DNA of 43,962 nt from an uncultured Planctomycetaceae bacterium (GCA_943787265.1 CALSLT010000034.1:1-43962); one strand, 5' to 3'; positions 10,540 through 19,609 are shown, counted from the first letter of the stretch. A program made the numbers and translations. The notes: generated from the sequence alone by a model not told the origin.

Positions 10540-10598
10540 CTACTCGGTTCGGTTGCGGCTATGTCGCATTTGGGCTTTACCTGGAGAGACCTCTCGTT

Positions 10599-11885
10599 AT
10601 GCAGAATCAATTAAATCGCCGTCAAATGCTTCGTGGAACCGGAGCACTGGTTGCGCTGCCTGCGTTGGAATCTATCGGCTTTCGCAGTTTTGCTTCGGCT
10701 GCCTCAACAGCTCCTGCTGCCCCATCCAAACGCTGCGTCTTTCTCAGCATCGGTTTCGGGGTGACCAAAGAGACCTGGTATCCAGACATCAAGCAAACGG
10801 GAGCCGACTACGAGCTTTCCGAAGGCCTCGCTCCCCTCGCACGTCATAAGTCGGACTTCACCGTCGTACAGGGTTGCTCGAATCAATTCACCAACGAAGC
10901 GCACTGGGGCAGCACTTTCTGGCTCACCGGAGCCAATCGCTATTCCGTGCCCGGCCAGAACATGGCCAACAGCATCTCCGTCGACCAGGTCGTTGCGCAG
11001 CAGTTGGGGCAGGACACCCGCTTCTCCTCGATCCAGCTCAACGCTGCCAGTCTTGAGGGGCACGGCCCCGGACTGTCCCTGGCCTGGGACGGGCGCGGAA
11101 AACCTGTCGCCGGTCAGGACGACCCGGTTCAGGTGTTCCACAAGCTCTTCTCCGCCGAAGACTTGCCTTTGGAACAACGTCAGGCGGCCATCGCCGAGAA
11201 CCGCAGCGTGCTCGACGCCGTGCTCAGCGAAGCCCGGCGTGTGAAGCGCGGTCTTTCTAAAACCGACACAGACAAGCTCGACGAATACTTCCAGGGCGTC
11301 CGCGACATCGAGACACGCCTTAACAAGGACGAAGCCTGGCTCGATGTCCCCAAGGCTAAGGCTCCCCTCGAAGAACCGGATCCCGGTCTGAAGGGGAAGG
11401 CCGAGATCGAGATCATGCAGGATCTCATCGTTGCCGCGTTACAGACGGACAGCACCCGTTCGCTCAGCTATCGCATGCCAGGTCAGAGCCTCCTGCAGAG
11501 CCTCGACCTCAAACCCAGCGCGCACAATGTGAGCCATTACTCACCCGGCGCACGCATGGAAGCCTCGAAGGCGCGCGACAAGGCCCACAGCGAACTCCTG
11601 GCCCGCCTGATCGACAAACTCAAGGCAACGCAGGAAGCCGACGGATCGAGCCTCTTCGACCACACCGCCGTCGCCTTCGGATCGAACATCAGCTCCATCC
11701 ACTACCTGACCAATTGCCCGACCGTTCTCACCGGCGGCGGAGCCAACTTGAAACTGGGCCAGCACCTGGTCCTGCCGAAGGACACGCCGTTGTGCAACGT
11801 GTGGCTGACAATGCTGCAGGGCCTCGGCATCAACGCCGAACGACACGGCGACAGCACCGGCCTTGTGAATGAGTTGCAGGCGTAG
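10599..11885 (+). CDS. DUF1552 family protein, Tat-exported (first copy)
   Basis: This 428-residue protein starts MQNQLNRRQMLRGTGALVA, a twin-arginine signal (NRRQMLRG) followed by a hydrophobic stretch. The body has the DUF1552 landmarks: FLSIGFGVTKETWYPD after the leader, a CSNQFTNEAHWGSTFWLTG segment, a charged helical middle (DEYFQGVRDIETRLNKDEAW), and the late blocks FDHTAVAFGSNISS and CNVWLTMLQGLGI. The biochemical function of DUF1552 is not established. In planctomycetes the gene is typically next to a PSCyt gene, as it is here. I chose the ATG at 10599 because GGAGAG lies about nine bases upstream and the Tat motif is then N-terminal; an upstream in-frame start at 10524 would bury it. 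The gene is intact and lies 119 bases before the PSCyt gene. Confidence 0.85.
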   Translation: MQNQLNRRQMLRGTGALVALPALESIGFRSFASAASTAPAAPSKRCVFLSIGFGVTKETWYPDIKQTGADYELSEGLAPLARHKSDFTVVQGCSNQFTNEAHWGSTFWLTGANRYSVPGQNMANSISVDQVVAQQLGQDTRFSSIQLNAASLEGHGPGLSLAWDGRGKPVAGQDDPVQVFHKLFSAEDLPLEQRQAAIAENRSVLDAVLSEARRVKRGLSKTDTDKLDEYFQGVRDIETRLNKDEAWLDVPKAKAPLEEPDPGLKGKAEIEIMQDLIVAALQTDSTRSLSYRMPGQSLLQSLDLKPSAHNVSHYSPGARMEASKARDKAHSELLARLIDKLKATQEADGSSLFDHTAVAFGSNISSIHYLTNCPTVLTGGGANLKLGQHLVLPKDTPLCNVWLTMLQGLGINAERHGDSTGLVNELQA

Positions 11886-11904
11886 CACTCCGATGCGGAG
11901 CACT

Positions 11905-11982
11905 GGTAACCCGAAGCGTAAGCGAGGGATCGGAGCTCCACAGACCAATCCGGACAGTCCCTCGCTCACGCGTCGGGTTACC
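11905..11982. repeat. Palindromic element A, complete copy
   Basis: The left arm (11905-11929, GGTAACCCGAAGCG then TAAGCGAGGGA) and the inverted right arm (11958-11982, TCCCTCGCTCACGCG then TCGGGTTACC) pair over 25 bp with two mismatches around a 28-base loop. It fills most of the gap between the DUF1552 and PSCyt genes. Single arms recur at 9930, 16941 and 23583. Confidence 0.85.
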
Positions 11983-12004
11983 AAAAGCAACCACAGAACG
12001 AACT

Positions 12005-15000
12005 ATGAAACATCTAATATACACAACCTGTATCGCCGCTTTCTCGCTCTGCTCTCTTGCGCATGCCGCTCCGCCAGAAGCGCGTCTTCCGGAGAAGCAC
12101 CAGGCATTCTTCAAAGCACACTGCCTGGACTGTCACGATTCCGAGACTCAGGAAGGGAAGGTGGATCTGGAGAAGCTGCCGTTCCGGATCACCACGCTCG
12201 AACAGGCGGAGCTCTGGCAGAAGGTTCTCAACGCGCTGAACTCGGGCGAAATGCCGCCGGAAGATTCTGAACAGCCTGGCAACGCTGAGAAGGCGGACTT
12301 CCTAGATGACCTTGCTCAAACCATGGTCACCGCGCGGCGGGCTTTGTCGGACTCGGGCGGCAGGATCACCATGCGACGGCTCAACCGACGTGAGTATCGC
12401 AACACCATCGAGCAGTTGACCGGTGTCAAAGTCGATATCGGCTCACTGCCGGCCGATGGCGGATCGGGCACCTTTGATACCGTGGGTGCCTCGCAGTTCA
12501 TCTCCAGCGATCAGATCGAGCAGTACCTGAAGCTCGGACACAGCGCGATCGATGAATTGTTCGAACGTCAGGCAGCAATAGGACAGGAAACGAGAATTTT
12601 CCGGGTCGAGCCCGAAGACACCGTCAATGTGAAGAGTCGCGAGAACATGGCAAAGCAGGAGGAAGTGCAGAAACGCTACCTGCTCTGGAAGGCCGAAGTT
12701 GATAAAGCCGCCGCTCTCCCTGAGAACAAGGACGTCCTCAAGCAGATTCGCGAGAAGTACAAACTCGATGATCTTACCGACAATCTCAGGCTGTACCAAA
12801 ACGCCAATCTTCTGAAGGGTGGGCCCGACGCAACGAAGTTTGGCTTCGGCGACGCCAACGCCGCCTCCTTCTCTTTCCAAGGCGGATACGATCGCACCCA
12901 TGCCTACATGAAGCACTACCTTGAGCTTCCCCATAGTGATCGCGGCACCTATCTGAAGCTCGCCTGGGCGATCCAGCGCATCGACGTTGTCCCGGATCCG
13001 AAAGACATTCCGCCGGGGACATACAAGCTGCGAATTCGAGCCGGGGCCGTGGAAGGTTCCGACCCTTCCCGTCATTTCATCGAGATTGGACATCCGCAAC
13101 GCGTCAACCAGGTTCCGGCCGGTTTCTCCAGTCTGCCACTCAGCAGCCATCAGGTCACCGGCACGGTCGACAGCCCAGAGATAGTCGAGACAACCGTCGA
13201 GATCGGTGTCGACACCCCGCGCGAATTCGGCATCCAGGAACGCCGCCCCAGCAATGGAAAAACCGTTCGAACGGACTTCTTCCGCCACAAGCGCGAGAAC
13301 GGTTACGGCACTCCGCCCGCCATCTGGGTCGATTGGATCGAGCTGGAAGGTCCTATTGCGGAGGATGCGGTGAAGACTTTTCGAGTCGAACCGGAGAGCA
13401 CCGTCAATGTAAAGAACCTGGAAATTATCAAGAGATTGGAAGACACCTATAAGAAGAAATGGCTCCCCTGGAAACGAGGAGTCGACAAGGCAGCCGAAGC
13501 TCGTGAGAACCAGGAAATTGTGGCCGCCCTTCGCAAGAAGCACTCGGATTATGATTCCAATCCTACTCTCAAGTATAAAAAGGCTGGTCTTCTGAAAGGA
13601 GCACCCGATCCTCGCGACTATGGCGGCAGCGATCCAATCAATGCCATTGCCGCCTTGTACAGCCCCTATCGGCGATATCACAACTACATGAAGCACTACG
13701 CTGAGCTTCCTCACAACGATCGGGGTGCCTATCTGAAACTTTCACGCGGGGTTCAACGCTTTGACGTTCGCCCCGATCCGAAAGACGTTCCTCCGGGCAC
13801 CTACAGGCTCAGGATCCGGGTCGGCGCGGTGAAAGGCTCCGATCCTTCCCGCCATTTCATCGAGATCGGTCATCCCCAAAAACTCAACGGAACGTCACCC
13901 GGCTTCGCCAAACTGCTCAGTACGCAACCGATTTCCGGCACCATTGAGAACCCGGAGATCATTGAGGTGAACGTCGAAATCGGCGCAAGCCCCCCGCGCG
14001 ATGTCGGCATCCAGGAACGCCAGCCCAGGTCGGCAAAACTTCTCAGAGAGGAGTTCGACCGCCACAAGCAGAAGAATGGTTACGGCACGCCACCCGCCAT
14101 CTGGGTCGACTGGATGGAACTGGAAGGACCTCTTTCAGACGGAGAAGTCGCTGAATCCAAAGTCGTCCGAGTTGAACCTGAGAAGACGATCAATCCGGAT
14201 AATGAAAAAGAAATCGCACAGATCGAAGATGCGTACAAGCGGTTTACGCAGTGGCAGGCCGGCGTCGACAAGGCCGCAGCAACGCCGGAGAACAAAGCAA
14301 AGATCGCGGAGCTGAGCAAGAAGGAATCCGCAATCACACATCCCATTCACTTCTACAGATATGCCCACTTGCTGAATGCGGCTCCTGACCCGGGAGACTT
14401 CGGTTTCAGAGATTCAGGCAAAGCTGCAGCCGCCAATCCGAATTGGGATCGTGCGCAGCTGGCTTATCACAAGCACTACGCCGCCTTGCCGCATCGTGAT
14501 CGCGGCACTTACTTGAAGCTTGCTCACGGCACCGGGCGCATCATTGTTCCTCCAAAGAAAAAGAACCTGCCCCCCGGCAGCTATGTCATGCGCGTGCGTG
14601 TTGGGGCTGTTGAAGGCACTCCTGCCGAGCGACGTTTCATTCAGGTGGGACATCCTCAACGCCAGATCGAGAGCAGAAACTGGGGACTCGAGGGCCGTGC
14701 CATCAGCACCCATCAGGTCGTCGGCAGCATCGAGAACCCGGAAACGATCGAAATCCCGCTCACCGTCGGATCCGATACGCCCAGGGAATTCGCGATCCAG
14801 GAGAAACAGCCCAACACCGGGAATCTGAAAGAGCTCTGGGACGCTCACAATAATTGGAAAGCGAAGAACGGCTACGGCCACCCGCCGGCCATCTGGATCG
14901 ACTGGGTGGAACTCGAAGGGCCTCTTAGTGCCCCTCCCAAACACTGGAAGCAACGCCGCGAAGTTGAACTCCATGCCAACGCAAAGGTCGGTGGCACGTA

Positions 15001-16936
15001 CAACGGCTGGTTCAAGGGCGGCCATGACAACGCCAAAGCATTTCTGGAAACCGGAAAGCCGCAGAAAGGCATCGCTGATGAGCAGGAAGCAAAGTTCCGC
15101 ATTCGTCAGTATGAAGAACAGGGCCCGACCTTCCGTCGCTACCTCGATGATCCGCTCACGAAAACCGGATCTTTCCTGACCATAACACCCGTCAACAAAG
15201 AAGAGTTCATCGCGCTGCCACCGCAACATCCCTCAGGCTGGCGAAAAACGAAGCACATTGTCGCGACACTGCCTCTGGGCGACTACAAACTGCGATTCCG
15301 CATCGGTGCCGTCAAGGGCACGCCACATGACCGCCACTTTGTCGACCTCGGTGCCGTTCCGGAAAAGGACCAGTTCAATCATCTGGCGACCTTTCAGATC
15401 ACGGGCTCCACAGACAAGCCTCAGACCATCGAAGTACCGGTTCAGCTCACCAACGGTGGTCCGCGCAAATTCGCTTTGCGTGAGAAACGTGACCCAGAGG
15501 GTGACCTGCGCCGCTATCGGGCCGCCCGGGCAGAAACCGGCGTCGGTCCCAAGCCCGCTCTATGGATCGACTGGGTGGAGTGGGAAGGTCCGCTGAATGC
15601 GTCCAATGGCGACTCCAGCACGAACGACTGGTGGATCACCGACGCCAGCGAACTGGATGAGTCCTCCCGGGCACGCAAGGTCCTCGAGCAATTTGCCTAC
15701 CAGGCCTTCAGGGGCGCCGAAGCGGAGGTCGAATTCATCGACCGGCTGGCCGACATCTTCGCCTCCCGCCGCAAGGCAGGCGACTCCTTCGATGTCGCCA
15801 TCCGCCTGCCGCTCAGCGTCATCCTCGCCTCACCGGGCTTCCTCTACCTCAACGAACCCAACGACGCGCCTGAACGGCGCGAGCTCACTGATCGCGAGCT
15901 CGCCGTGCGCATGGCTTACTTCCTCTGGAGTGCCCCGCCCGACCAGGAGCTACTCGACCTGGCGAAGCAACAGAAACTGAGCCACCCGGAAATCCTGCAC
16001 CAGCAGGTCAATCGACTGATCACCGACTCTCGCTCGGACGAGTTCGTTTCCGGCTTCGTGCACCAATGGCTCGACATGGAGCGGCTCGATTTCTTTCAGT
16101 TCGATACCACGCTGCACCGCGACTTCGACGAAAGCACCCGCTCCGCCGCTCGCCAGGAAGTCTACCACTCCTTCGCCCACCTGTTGCGCAATTCAAAGGA
16201 AGGCCACCTCGGAAAACTCCTGAAAAGCGACCATATTTTTGTCAATGGCCTCCTGGCCAACTACTACGGCATCGACGGAGTCACCGGAGATCAGTTCCAG
16301 AAGGTCTCCCTGCCAGAAGATTCCCCGCGCGGCGGACTCCTCGGAATGGCCGCCATCCACGCAATGGGCAGCGACGGCGTCAACAGCAGCCCCGTCGAAC
16401 GCGGAGCTTGGGTTCTGCGCCATCTGTTAAACGATCCCCCGCCGCCAGCGCCGCCCAACGTCCCACAGATCTCGCGGCTGGAAGGCCAGATCCTCACCGC
16501 ACGCGAGCGACTCCTGGCACACCAGGAAGAAGCCCAGTGCGCAAGCTGCCATCGCAAAATCGACCCGATCGGCTTCGGCCTGGAAAACTTCAACGCCGCC
16601 GGAAAGTGGCGGACTGAAGACAGCTACCAAATGCGAGACACGAGAGGGAGAGGAGTCGGCAAACGAAAGACGTGGGAGATCGACGCCTCAGGAGCACTCC
16701 ACAAAGGCCCAGCCTTCAACGACTACAACGAGCTGCGCGACGTCATCGCCGAGCGAGAAGACGACTTCGCCCACGGCCTCACCAACCACCTGATCGAATA
16801 CGCCTTAGGCCGCCCGTTCGGATTCACCGACGAGCAACTGTCAAAGGAAATTGTCAGCTCAGCGAAGAGCAAACAGTTTGCCGTCAGCGAGTTCGTTCAC
16901 TCCCTCGTTCAAAGCGACGTGTTCCGGACAAAGTAA
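12005..16936 (+). CDS. PSCyt-type planctomycetal cytochrome c / DUF1592 protein with tandemly amplified central domain
   Basis: This 1643-residue exported protein is about twice the usual family length. The signal peptide is residues 1-21 (ends SLAHA). The PSCyt heme motif CLDCH is at 40-44, followed by MPPED. DUF1587 (TMRRLNRREYRNTIEQLTG) is near 120-175. Then come three close repeats of about 260 residues (198-457, 457-718, 718-980). Each has VEP.....N, YMKHY/YHKHY..LPH.DRG.YLKL, PPG.Y..R.R.GAV.G, RHFIEIGHPQ-like and NGYG.PPAIW.DW.ELEGP blocks. A fourth, more diverged copy is at about 981-1200. DUF1595/DUF1592 follow, then DUF1588 with a second CxxCH (CASCH, 1512-1516) and DUF1585 (LTNHLIEYALGRPFGF). 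Heme c attachment suggests an envelope redox role; the partner is unknown. The frame is open for 4.9 kb without error. It follows a DUF1552 gene on the same strand. Confidence 0.9.
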   Translation: MKHLIYTTCIAAFSLCSLAHAAPPEARLPEKHQAFFKAHCLDCHDSETQEGKVDLEKLPFRITTLEQAELWQKVLNALNSGEMPPEDSEQPGNAEKADFLDDLAQTMVTARRALSDSGGRITMRRLNRREYRNTIEQLTGVKVDIGSLPADGGSGTFDTVGASQFISSDQIEQYLKLGHSAIDELFERQAAIGQETRIFRVEPEDTVNVKSRENMAKQEEVQKRYLLWKAEVDKAAALPENKDVLKQIREKYKLDDLTDNLRLYQNANLLKGGPDATKFGFGDANAASFSFQGGYDRTHAYMKHYLELPHSDRGTYLKLAWAIQRIDVVPDPKDIPPGTYKLRIRAGAVEGSDPSRHFIEIGHPQRVNQVPAGFSSLPLSSHQVTGTVDSPEIVETTVEIGVDTPREFGIQERRPSNGKTVRTDFFRHKRENGYGTPPAIWVDWIELEGPIAEDAVKTFRVEPESTVNVKNLEIIKRLEDTYKKKWLPWKRGVDKAAEARENQEIVAALRKKHSDYDSNPTLKYKKAGLLKGAPDPRDYGGSDPINAIAALYSPYRRYHNYMKHYAELPHNDRGAYLKLSRGVQRFDVRPDPKDVPPGTYRLRIRVGAVKGSDPSRHFIEIGHPQKLNGTSPGFAKLLSTQPISGTIENPEIIEVNVEIGASPPRDVGIQERQPRSAKLLREEFDRHKQKNGYGTPPAIWVDWMELEGPLSDGEVAESKVVRVEPEKTINPDNEKEIAQIEDAYKRFTQWQAGVDKAAATPENKAKIAELSKKESAITHPIHFYRYAHLLNAAPDPGDFGFRDSGKAAAANPNWDRAQLAYHKHYAALPHRDRGTYLKLAHGTGRIIVPPKKKNLPPGSYVMRVRVGAVEGTPAERRFIQVGHPQRQIESRNWGLEGRAISTHQVVGSIENPETIEIPLTVGSDTPREFAIQEKQPNTGNLKELWDAHNNWKAKNGYGHPPAIWIDWVELEGPLSAPPKHWKQRREVELHANAKVGGTYNGWFKGGHDNAKAFLETGKPQKGIADEQEAKFRIRQYEEQGPTFRRYLDDPLTKTGSFLTITPVNKEEFIALPPQHPSGWRKTKHIVATLPLGDYKLRFRIGAVKGTPHDRHFVDLGAVPEKDQFNHLATFQITGSTDKPQTIEVPVQLTNGGPRKFALREKRDPEGDLRRYRAARAETGVGPKPALWIDWVEWEGPLNASNGDSSTNDWWITDASELDESSRARKVLEQFAYQAFRGAEAEVEFIDRLADIFASRRKAGDSFDVAIRLPLSVILASPGFLYLNEPNDAPERRELTDRELAVRMAYFLWSAPPDQELLDLAKQQKLSHPEILHQQVNRLITDSRSDEFVSGFVHQWLDMERLDFFQFDTTLHRDFDESTRSAARQEVYHSFAHLLRNSKEGHLGKLLKSDHIFVNGLLANYYGIDGVTGDQFQKVSLPEDSPRGGLLGMAAIHAMGSDGVNSSPVERGAWVLRHLLNDPPPPAPPNVPQISRLEGQILTARERLLAHQEEAQCASCHRKIDPIGFGLENFNAAGKWRTEDSYQMRDTRGRGVGKRKTWEIDASGALHKGPAFNDYNELRDVIAEREDDFAHGLTNHLIEYALGRPFGFTDEQLSKEIVSSAKSKQFAVSEFVHSLVQSDVFRTK
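12598..15608 (+). repeat. Four in-frame repeats of a ~780-bp domain module inside the PSCyt gene
   Basis: Units run at about 12598-13375, 13373-14157, 14158-14943 and 14944-15608. The first three share long blocks at protein level but differ widely in DNA, so the amplification is old and selected rather than a recent slip. The fourth keeps only the second half of the pattern (DYKLRFRIGAVKGTPHDRHF and ALWIDWVEWEGPL). Confidence 0.85.
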
Positions 16937-16940
16937 GAAA

Positions 16941-16965
16941 AGTAACCCGACGCGTCAGCGAGGGA
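16941..16965 (+). repeat. Palindromic element A, single arm
   Basis: AGTAACCCGACGCG then TCAGCGAGGGA lies four bases after the PSCyt stop. It corresponds to the left arm of 11905-11982. No matching right arm follows; a repeat B copy does instead. Confidence 0.75.
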
Positions 16966-16971
16966 CTTGTA

Positions 16972-17063
16972 TCTCACGAAGGCACAAAGTCACGAAGTAA
17001 AAGATTCATGAGACCGCGGCCTTGATCGACACGGTTGCTTCGTGTCTTTGTGCCTTTGTGCGA
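16972..17063. repeat. Inverted repeat B, copy 2
   Basis: The left arm 16972-16997 (TCTCACGAAGGCACAAAG then TCACGAAG) and right arm 17038-17063 (CTTCGTGTCTTTGTGCC then TTTGTGCGA) are near-perfect inverted partners around a 40-base loop. It may act as a transcription stop between the PSCyt gene and the next gene. Confidence 0.8.
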
Positions 17064-17131
17064 CATACTTTTCCAGTGTCAACTGGCGGCAATCAAAAAA
17101 ATGTACATCAGATAACGAGGAAACTTGAAGC

Positions 17132-17806
17132 ATGAAATATGCGATTACATTCGCTGCCGTCCTTTGCTCCGCATTGTGTCCCTGCACACATGCCGCCGAT
17201 CCAGCTTTCAAGTCTCAGCTATTTGAGAAAGGTACGCTGGTCTACTCCGACGATTTTGATGGCGAGATTAACCGAGAACGCTGGGGAGCACCGACGAGGG
17301 ACAAACAGATCGCAGACGGCAAGCTGATCGTGTCGGCGAAGTTCAAATCAAAAGAAGAAGCAATGAAGGCCCTCAAACGCGATCATCATCTCGGCCTGGA
17401 ACCGGTCGTCCACCTTAATCGGATTCCCAAACAGTTTGTCTGTCACATGCGTTACAAGTTCGAGACGAAAAAACTCACACCGGGTCGGCCCAGTTTTCAA
17501 ATCGGCCACCACATGATCGTCCTTGGCTATCTTGAAGAAAGAGGCCATCGAATCAAACTGCCGGATGGACCATCGTTCACCGCGCCGGAGTCGGGTATGA
17601 AGCTCGGTGAATGGATCGACCTGGTCATTGAATACAGGAAAGGTGAGATCACCATTGGCGTCAACGGTTCCAGCGAGACGTACAAACACGACGCAGTCAC
17701 CATCATCAATGCAAAGGACAAACTCGGGCCCCGGTTCACTTTCAAAGGAGGCCCGAATTGCCAGATCATGTTTGACTCCGTCCGGCTCTGGAAATGCGAT
17801 GAGTGA
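17132..17806 (+). CDS. Secreted concanavalin/LamG-like (DUF1080-related) protein
   Basis: This 224-residue protein has a clear signal peptide (MKYAITFAAVLCSALCPC then THAAD). The body starts with LVYSDDFDGEINRERWGAP, the typical opening of concanavalin-like beta-sandwich domains in planctomycetal DUF1080-type proteins. It continues with GEWIDLVIEYRKGEITIGVN (the strand pair before the back sheet) and ends FKGGPNCQIMFDSVRLWKC. It is probably a carbohydrate-binding or glycoside-related envelope protein; no catalytic residues can be assigned. GAGG lies about 12 bases before the ATG, a loose spacing. The gene is intact and is followed by over 400 bases without a gene. Confidence 0.75.
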   Translation: MKYAITFAAVLCSALCPCTHAADPAFKSQLFEKGTLVYSDDFDGEINRERWGAPTRDKQIADGKLIVSAKFKSKEEAMKALKRDHHLGLEPVVHLNRIPKQFVCHMRYKFETKKLTPGRPSFQIGHHMIVLGYLEERGHRIKLPDGPSFTAPESGMKLGEWIDLVIEYRKGEITIGVNGSSETYKHDAVTIINAKDKLGPRFTFKGGPNCQIMFDSVRLWKCDE

Positions 17807-18217
17807 TCACGCTGCGAATCTCATATGTCGTAAGCGAGGATCTACTGCTCAATGAGAAGTCGATCAAACCGAATACTCTACGTCGCTCTCTCATTGCTGA
17901 CGTCGCAGTTTGTGGTCGCTGAATGAGCTCGACTCACTTTTAGTGTCGATAGCTTCGCGTCGGGGTATGGGCTACTACGATGATCGGCGTTTTTACACAG
18001 CCTGTTGATCTGAGATTTTTTCAGCGATTCGACGAAACTCGAAGAGCCGTTTGGTGTTGAATGATGTCCGGGTCTGGAAGGTTGATTTATCCAGCCCCGA
18101 CTATCAGGAGGTTGCACCATGCACGAGTGAGGAATCACGGCCAACTATTGTCCCTCGCCGACACATCGGGCTGCCAGCCTTTAACCAACTCATTGTCTCA
18201 ACTCTTTGGACTATCTG
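17807..18217. other. Gene-free stretch between the concanavalin-like gene and the esterase
   Basis: No gene was recognised. A minus-strand frame of 88 codons (17878-18144) is open but has no known motif. The plus strand holds an orphan strong ribosome-binding site at 18106-18111 (see separate entry). The stretch may carry debris of a lost gene. Confidence 0.45.
18106..18130 (+). promoter_or_regulatory. Strong Shine-Dalgarno site before a three-codon ORF
   Basis: AGGAGG (18106-18111) is followed after seven bases by ATG CAC GAG TGA (18119-18130). This is the strongest ribosome-binding site in the region, yet it leads only to Met-His-Glu-stop. It may be a gene start left after a deletion, a minimal leader, or chance. 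Confidence 0.4.
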
Positions 18218-19417
18218 ATGAAGAAACACTTTGCGCTTAGCTCCGCCTGTGTCGCACTTACGATTGTGATTGGATTCTCTGCTGTGAATGCGGACGACTC
18301 GATCAAGCAACAGATCCTCAAGCTCTTCCCGCAGGCCGACACCAACAAAGATGGAGTCATCTCCGACGCGGAAGAAGCGGCAGTCCGTCGCCAGGTTCTC
18401 AAGCGATTCTCGCGAGCCGACAAAGACGGAGACGGCGTTCTTTCCGATGCGGAAACGAAAGCTGTACTACGGCAAGCGGCCAAACGAGCCGGAAAGAACA
18501 ATCCGAACCCAGGCAACTCGCGAACCGATAGCGCGAAGAAAAAGCCGACTCACGCCAACGTCAAATACGGCGAGCACGAGCGACAGGTCTTTGATATCTG
18601 GCTGGCCGATTCATCAAAGCCAACTCCACTAGCTATCTACATTCACGGCGGAGGGTTCAAGTCGGGCAGCAAGGAGAAACTCAAATCCGACTCACTGTCT
18701 GAATTGTTGAAGGCAGGGATTTCGGTCGCCTCCATCAACTACCGGCTTCTGACCACTCATCCACTGCCAACCGCTCATCACGATGCCCAGCGGGCACTGC
18801 AGCAAATGCGTTCCAGAGCCGACGAGTGGAATATCGACAAAACCCGCATTGCCGCTTTCGGTGGTTCGGCGGGAGCACAAATATGCATGTGGCTGGCGTA
18901 CAGCGACGAAATGGCGAAGCCCGATAGCTCTGATCCAATCGAGCGGGAGTCAACGCGACTCACGTGCGTCGCATCCGCTGGCGGACAGACAAACAACAGT
19001 CCCGAATTCTGGAATCAAACGATTGGTCATCTGCTACCTGAGGGCAAGAGCGGATCGCTCCTGGTCCCAGCTAGCGGCGAGCAAGACCCCGAAAAACTCC
19101 GTACCGCAATGTGGGGTGCAAAGACTCTGGAGGAAGCAAACGAAATCGCCGCTCGCCACGCGGCAATCAATATCGTTTCCGCCGACGACCCACCGATCTT
19201 TATGAGCTACGGAATGAAGCCGAACGACAACCCGCCCACCAGTCCCGCGCGACTGCGCGGCTGGCTCATTCATCACGTGAACCTCGGCATCGCTCTCCAA
19301 GAAAAAACGGACGCCCTCAATCTTGAGGCTCACCTGAAGTACCCCGGAGCGAAAACCGAATACGAATCGCTGGTTGACTTCTTCGTGGACAAGTTGCTGA
19401 AGAAAAAGGAAAACTAA
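18218..19417 (+). CDS. EF-hand plus alpha/beta-hydrolase (esterase) fusion, exported
   Basis: This is a 399-residue protein. The signal peptide is about 1-25 (MKKHFALSSACVALTIVIGF to VNA). Two canonical EF-hand loops follow at 41-52 (DTNKDGVISDAE) and 68-79 (DKDGDGVLSDAE), so calcium binding is expected. The rest is a BD-FAE/esterase-like hydrolase: oxyanion-hole HGGGF near 143, nucleophile elbow GGSAG at 215-219 (Ser 217), and a likely catalytic His in LIHHVNLG near the C-terminus. The probable role is removing acyl groups from polysaccharide outside the cytoplasm; the substrate is inference. I chose the ATG at 18218 over one four codons upstream because it places the basic residues at the N-terminus. 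It is followed after three bases by a sulfatase remnant, so the two were probably one operon. Confidence 0.8.
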   Translation: MKKHFALSSACVALTIVIGFSAVNADDSIKQQILKLFPQADTNKDGVISDAEEAAVRRQVLKRFSRADKDGDGVLSDAETKAVLRQAAKRAGKNNPNPGNSRTDSAKKKPTHANVKYGEHERQVFDIWLADSSKPTPLAIYIHGGGFKSGSKEKLKSDSLSELLKAGISVASINYRLLTTHPLPTAHHDAQRALQQMRSRADEWNIDKTRIAAFGGSAGAQICMWLAYSDEMAKPDSSDPIERESTRLTCVASAGGQTNNSPEFWNQTIGHLLPEGKSGSLLVPASGEQDPEKLRTAMWGAKTLEEANEIAARHAAINIVSADDPPIFMSYGMKPNDNPPTSPARLRGWLIHHVNLGIALQEKTDALNLEAHLKYPGAKTEYESLVDFFVDKLLKKKEN

Positions 19418-19420
19418 AAC

Positions 19421-19609
19421 ATGAAAAACCAAAGAACCGTGCTTCGGTGCGCGGCGATTACATTTGTCTGCGCCCTTTGTTCACACGTGGCCAATGCTGC
19501 CGAGCGTCCCAACATCGTGCTCATTTTTATTGATGACATGGGCTGGAAGGATGTTGGGTGCTACGGCAATGATTTCGTCGAGACCCCTCGCATTCACCGG
19601 CTGGCGTGA
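19421..19609 (+). pseudogene. N-terminal fragment of a type I sulfatase
   Basis: The fragment has a signal peptide (ending VANAA), then RPNIVLIFIDDMGWKDVGCY and NDFVETPRIHRLA, the metal-binding start of sulfatases. The TGA at 19607-19609 follows directly. The catalytic C-x-P-x-R motif is absent, so this piece cannot be active. The N-terminal block differs by only a few residues from the intact sulfatase at 24316-25833, marking them as close paralogs. The DNA after 19609 continues in another frame as the C-terminal tail described next, so about 1.3 kb of catalytic core has been deleted. Confidence 0.85.

Larger units (their letters stand above)
9851..10598. other. Intergenic stretch with repeats and a doubtful ORF remnant
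   Basis: It contains a half-copy of palindromic element A (9930-9957) and a copy of inverted repeat B (10478-10539). Between them, the plus frame from about 9965 to 10258 reads through KHPRSFVSKLTALSFVVLAV (membrane-like) and then an acidic segment ending at TAG 10256-10258. It lacks an ATG, and I do not recognise it. It may be the remnant of a membrane protein. Confidence 0.4.

Noticed and set aside
12443..13714. A 423-codon minus-strand open frame, and a 271-codon one at 14414-15229.
   Set aside because: Both are antisense to the repeated domain of the PSCyt gene. The plus strand has clear family motifs throughout; the minus frames have none.
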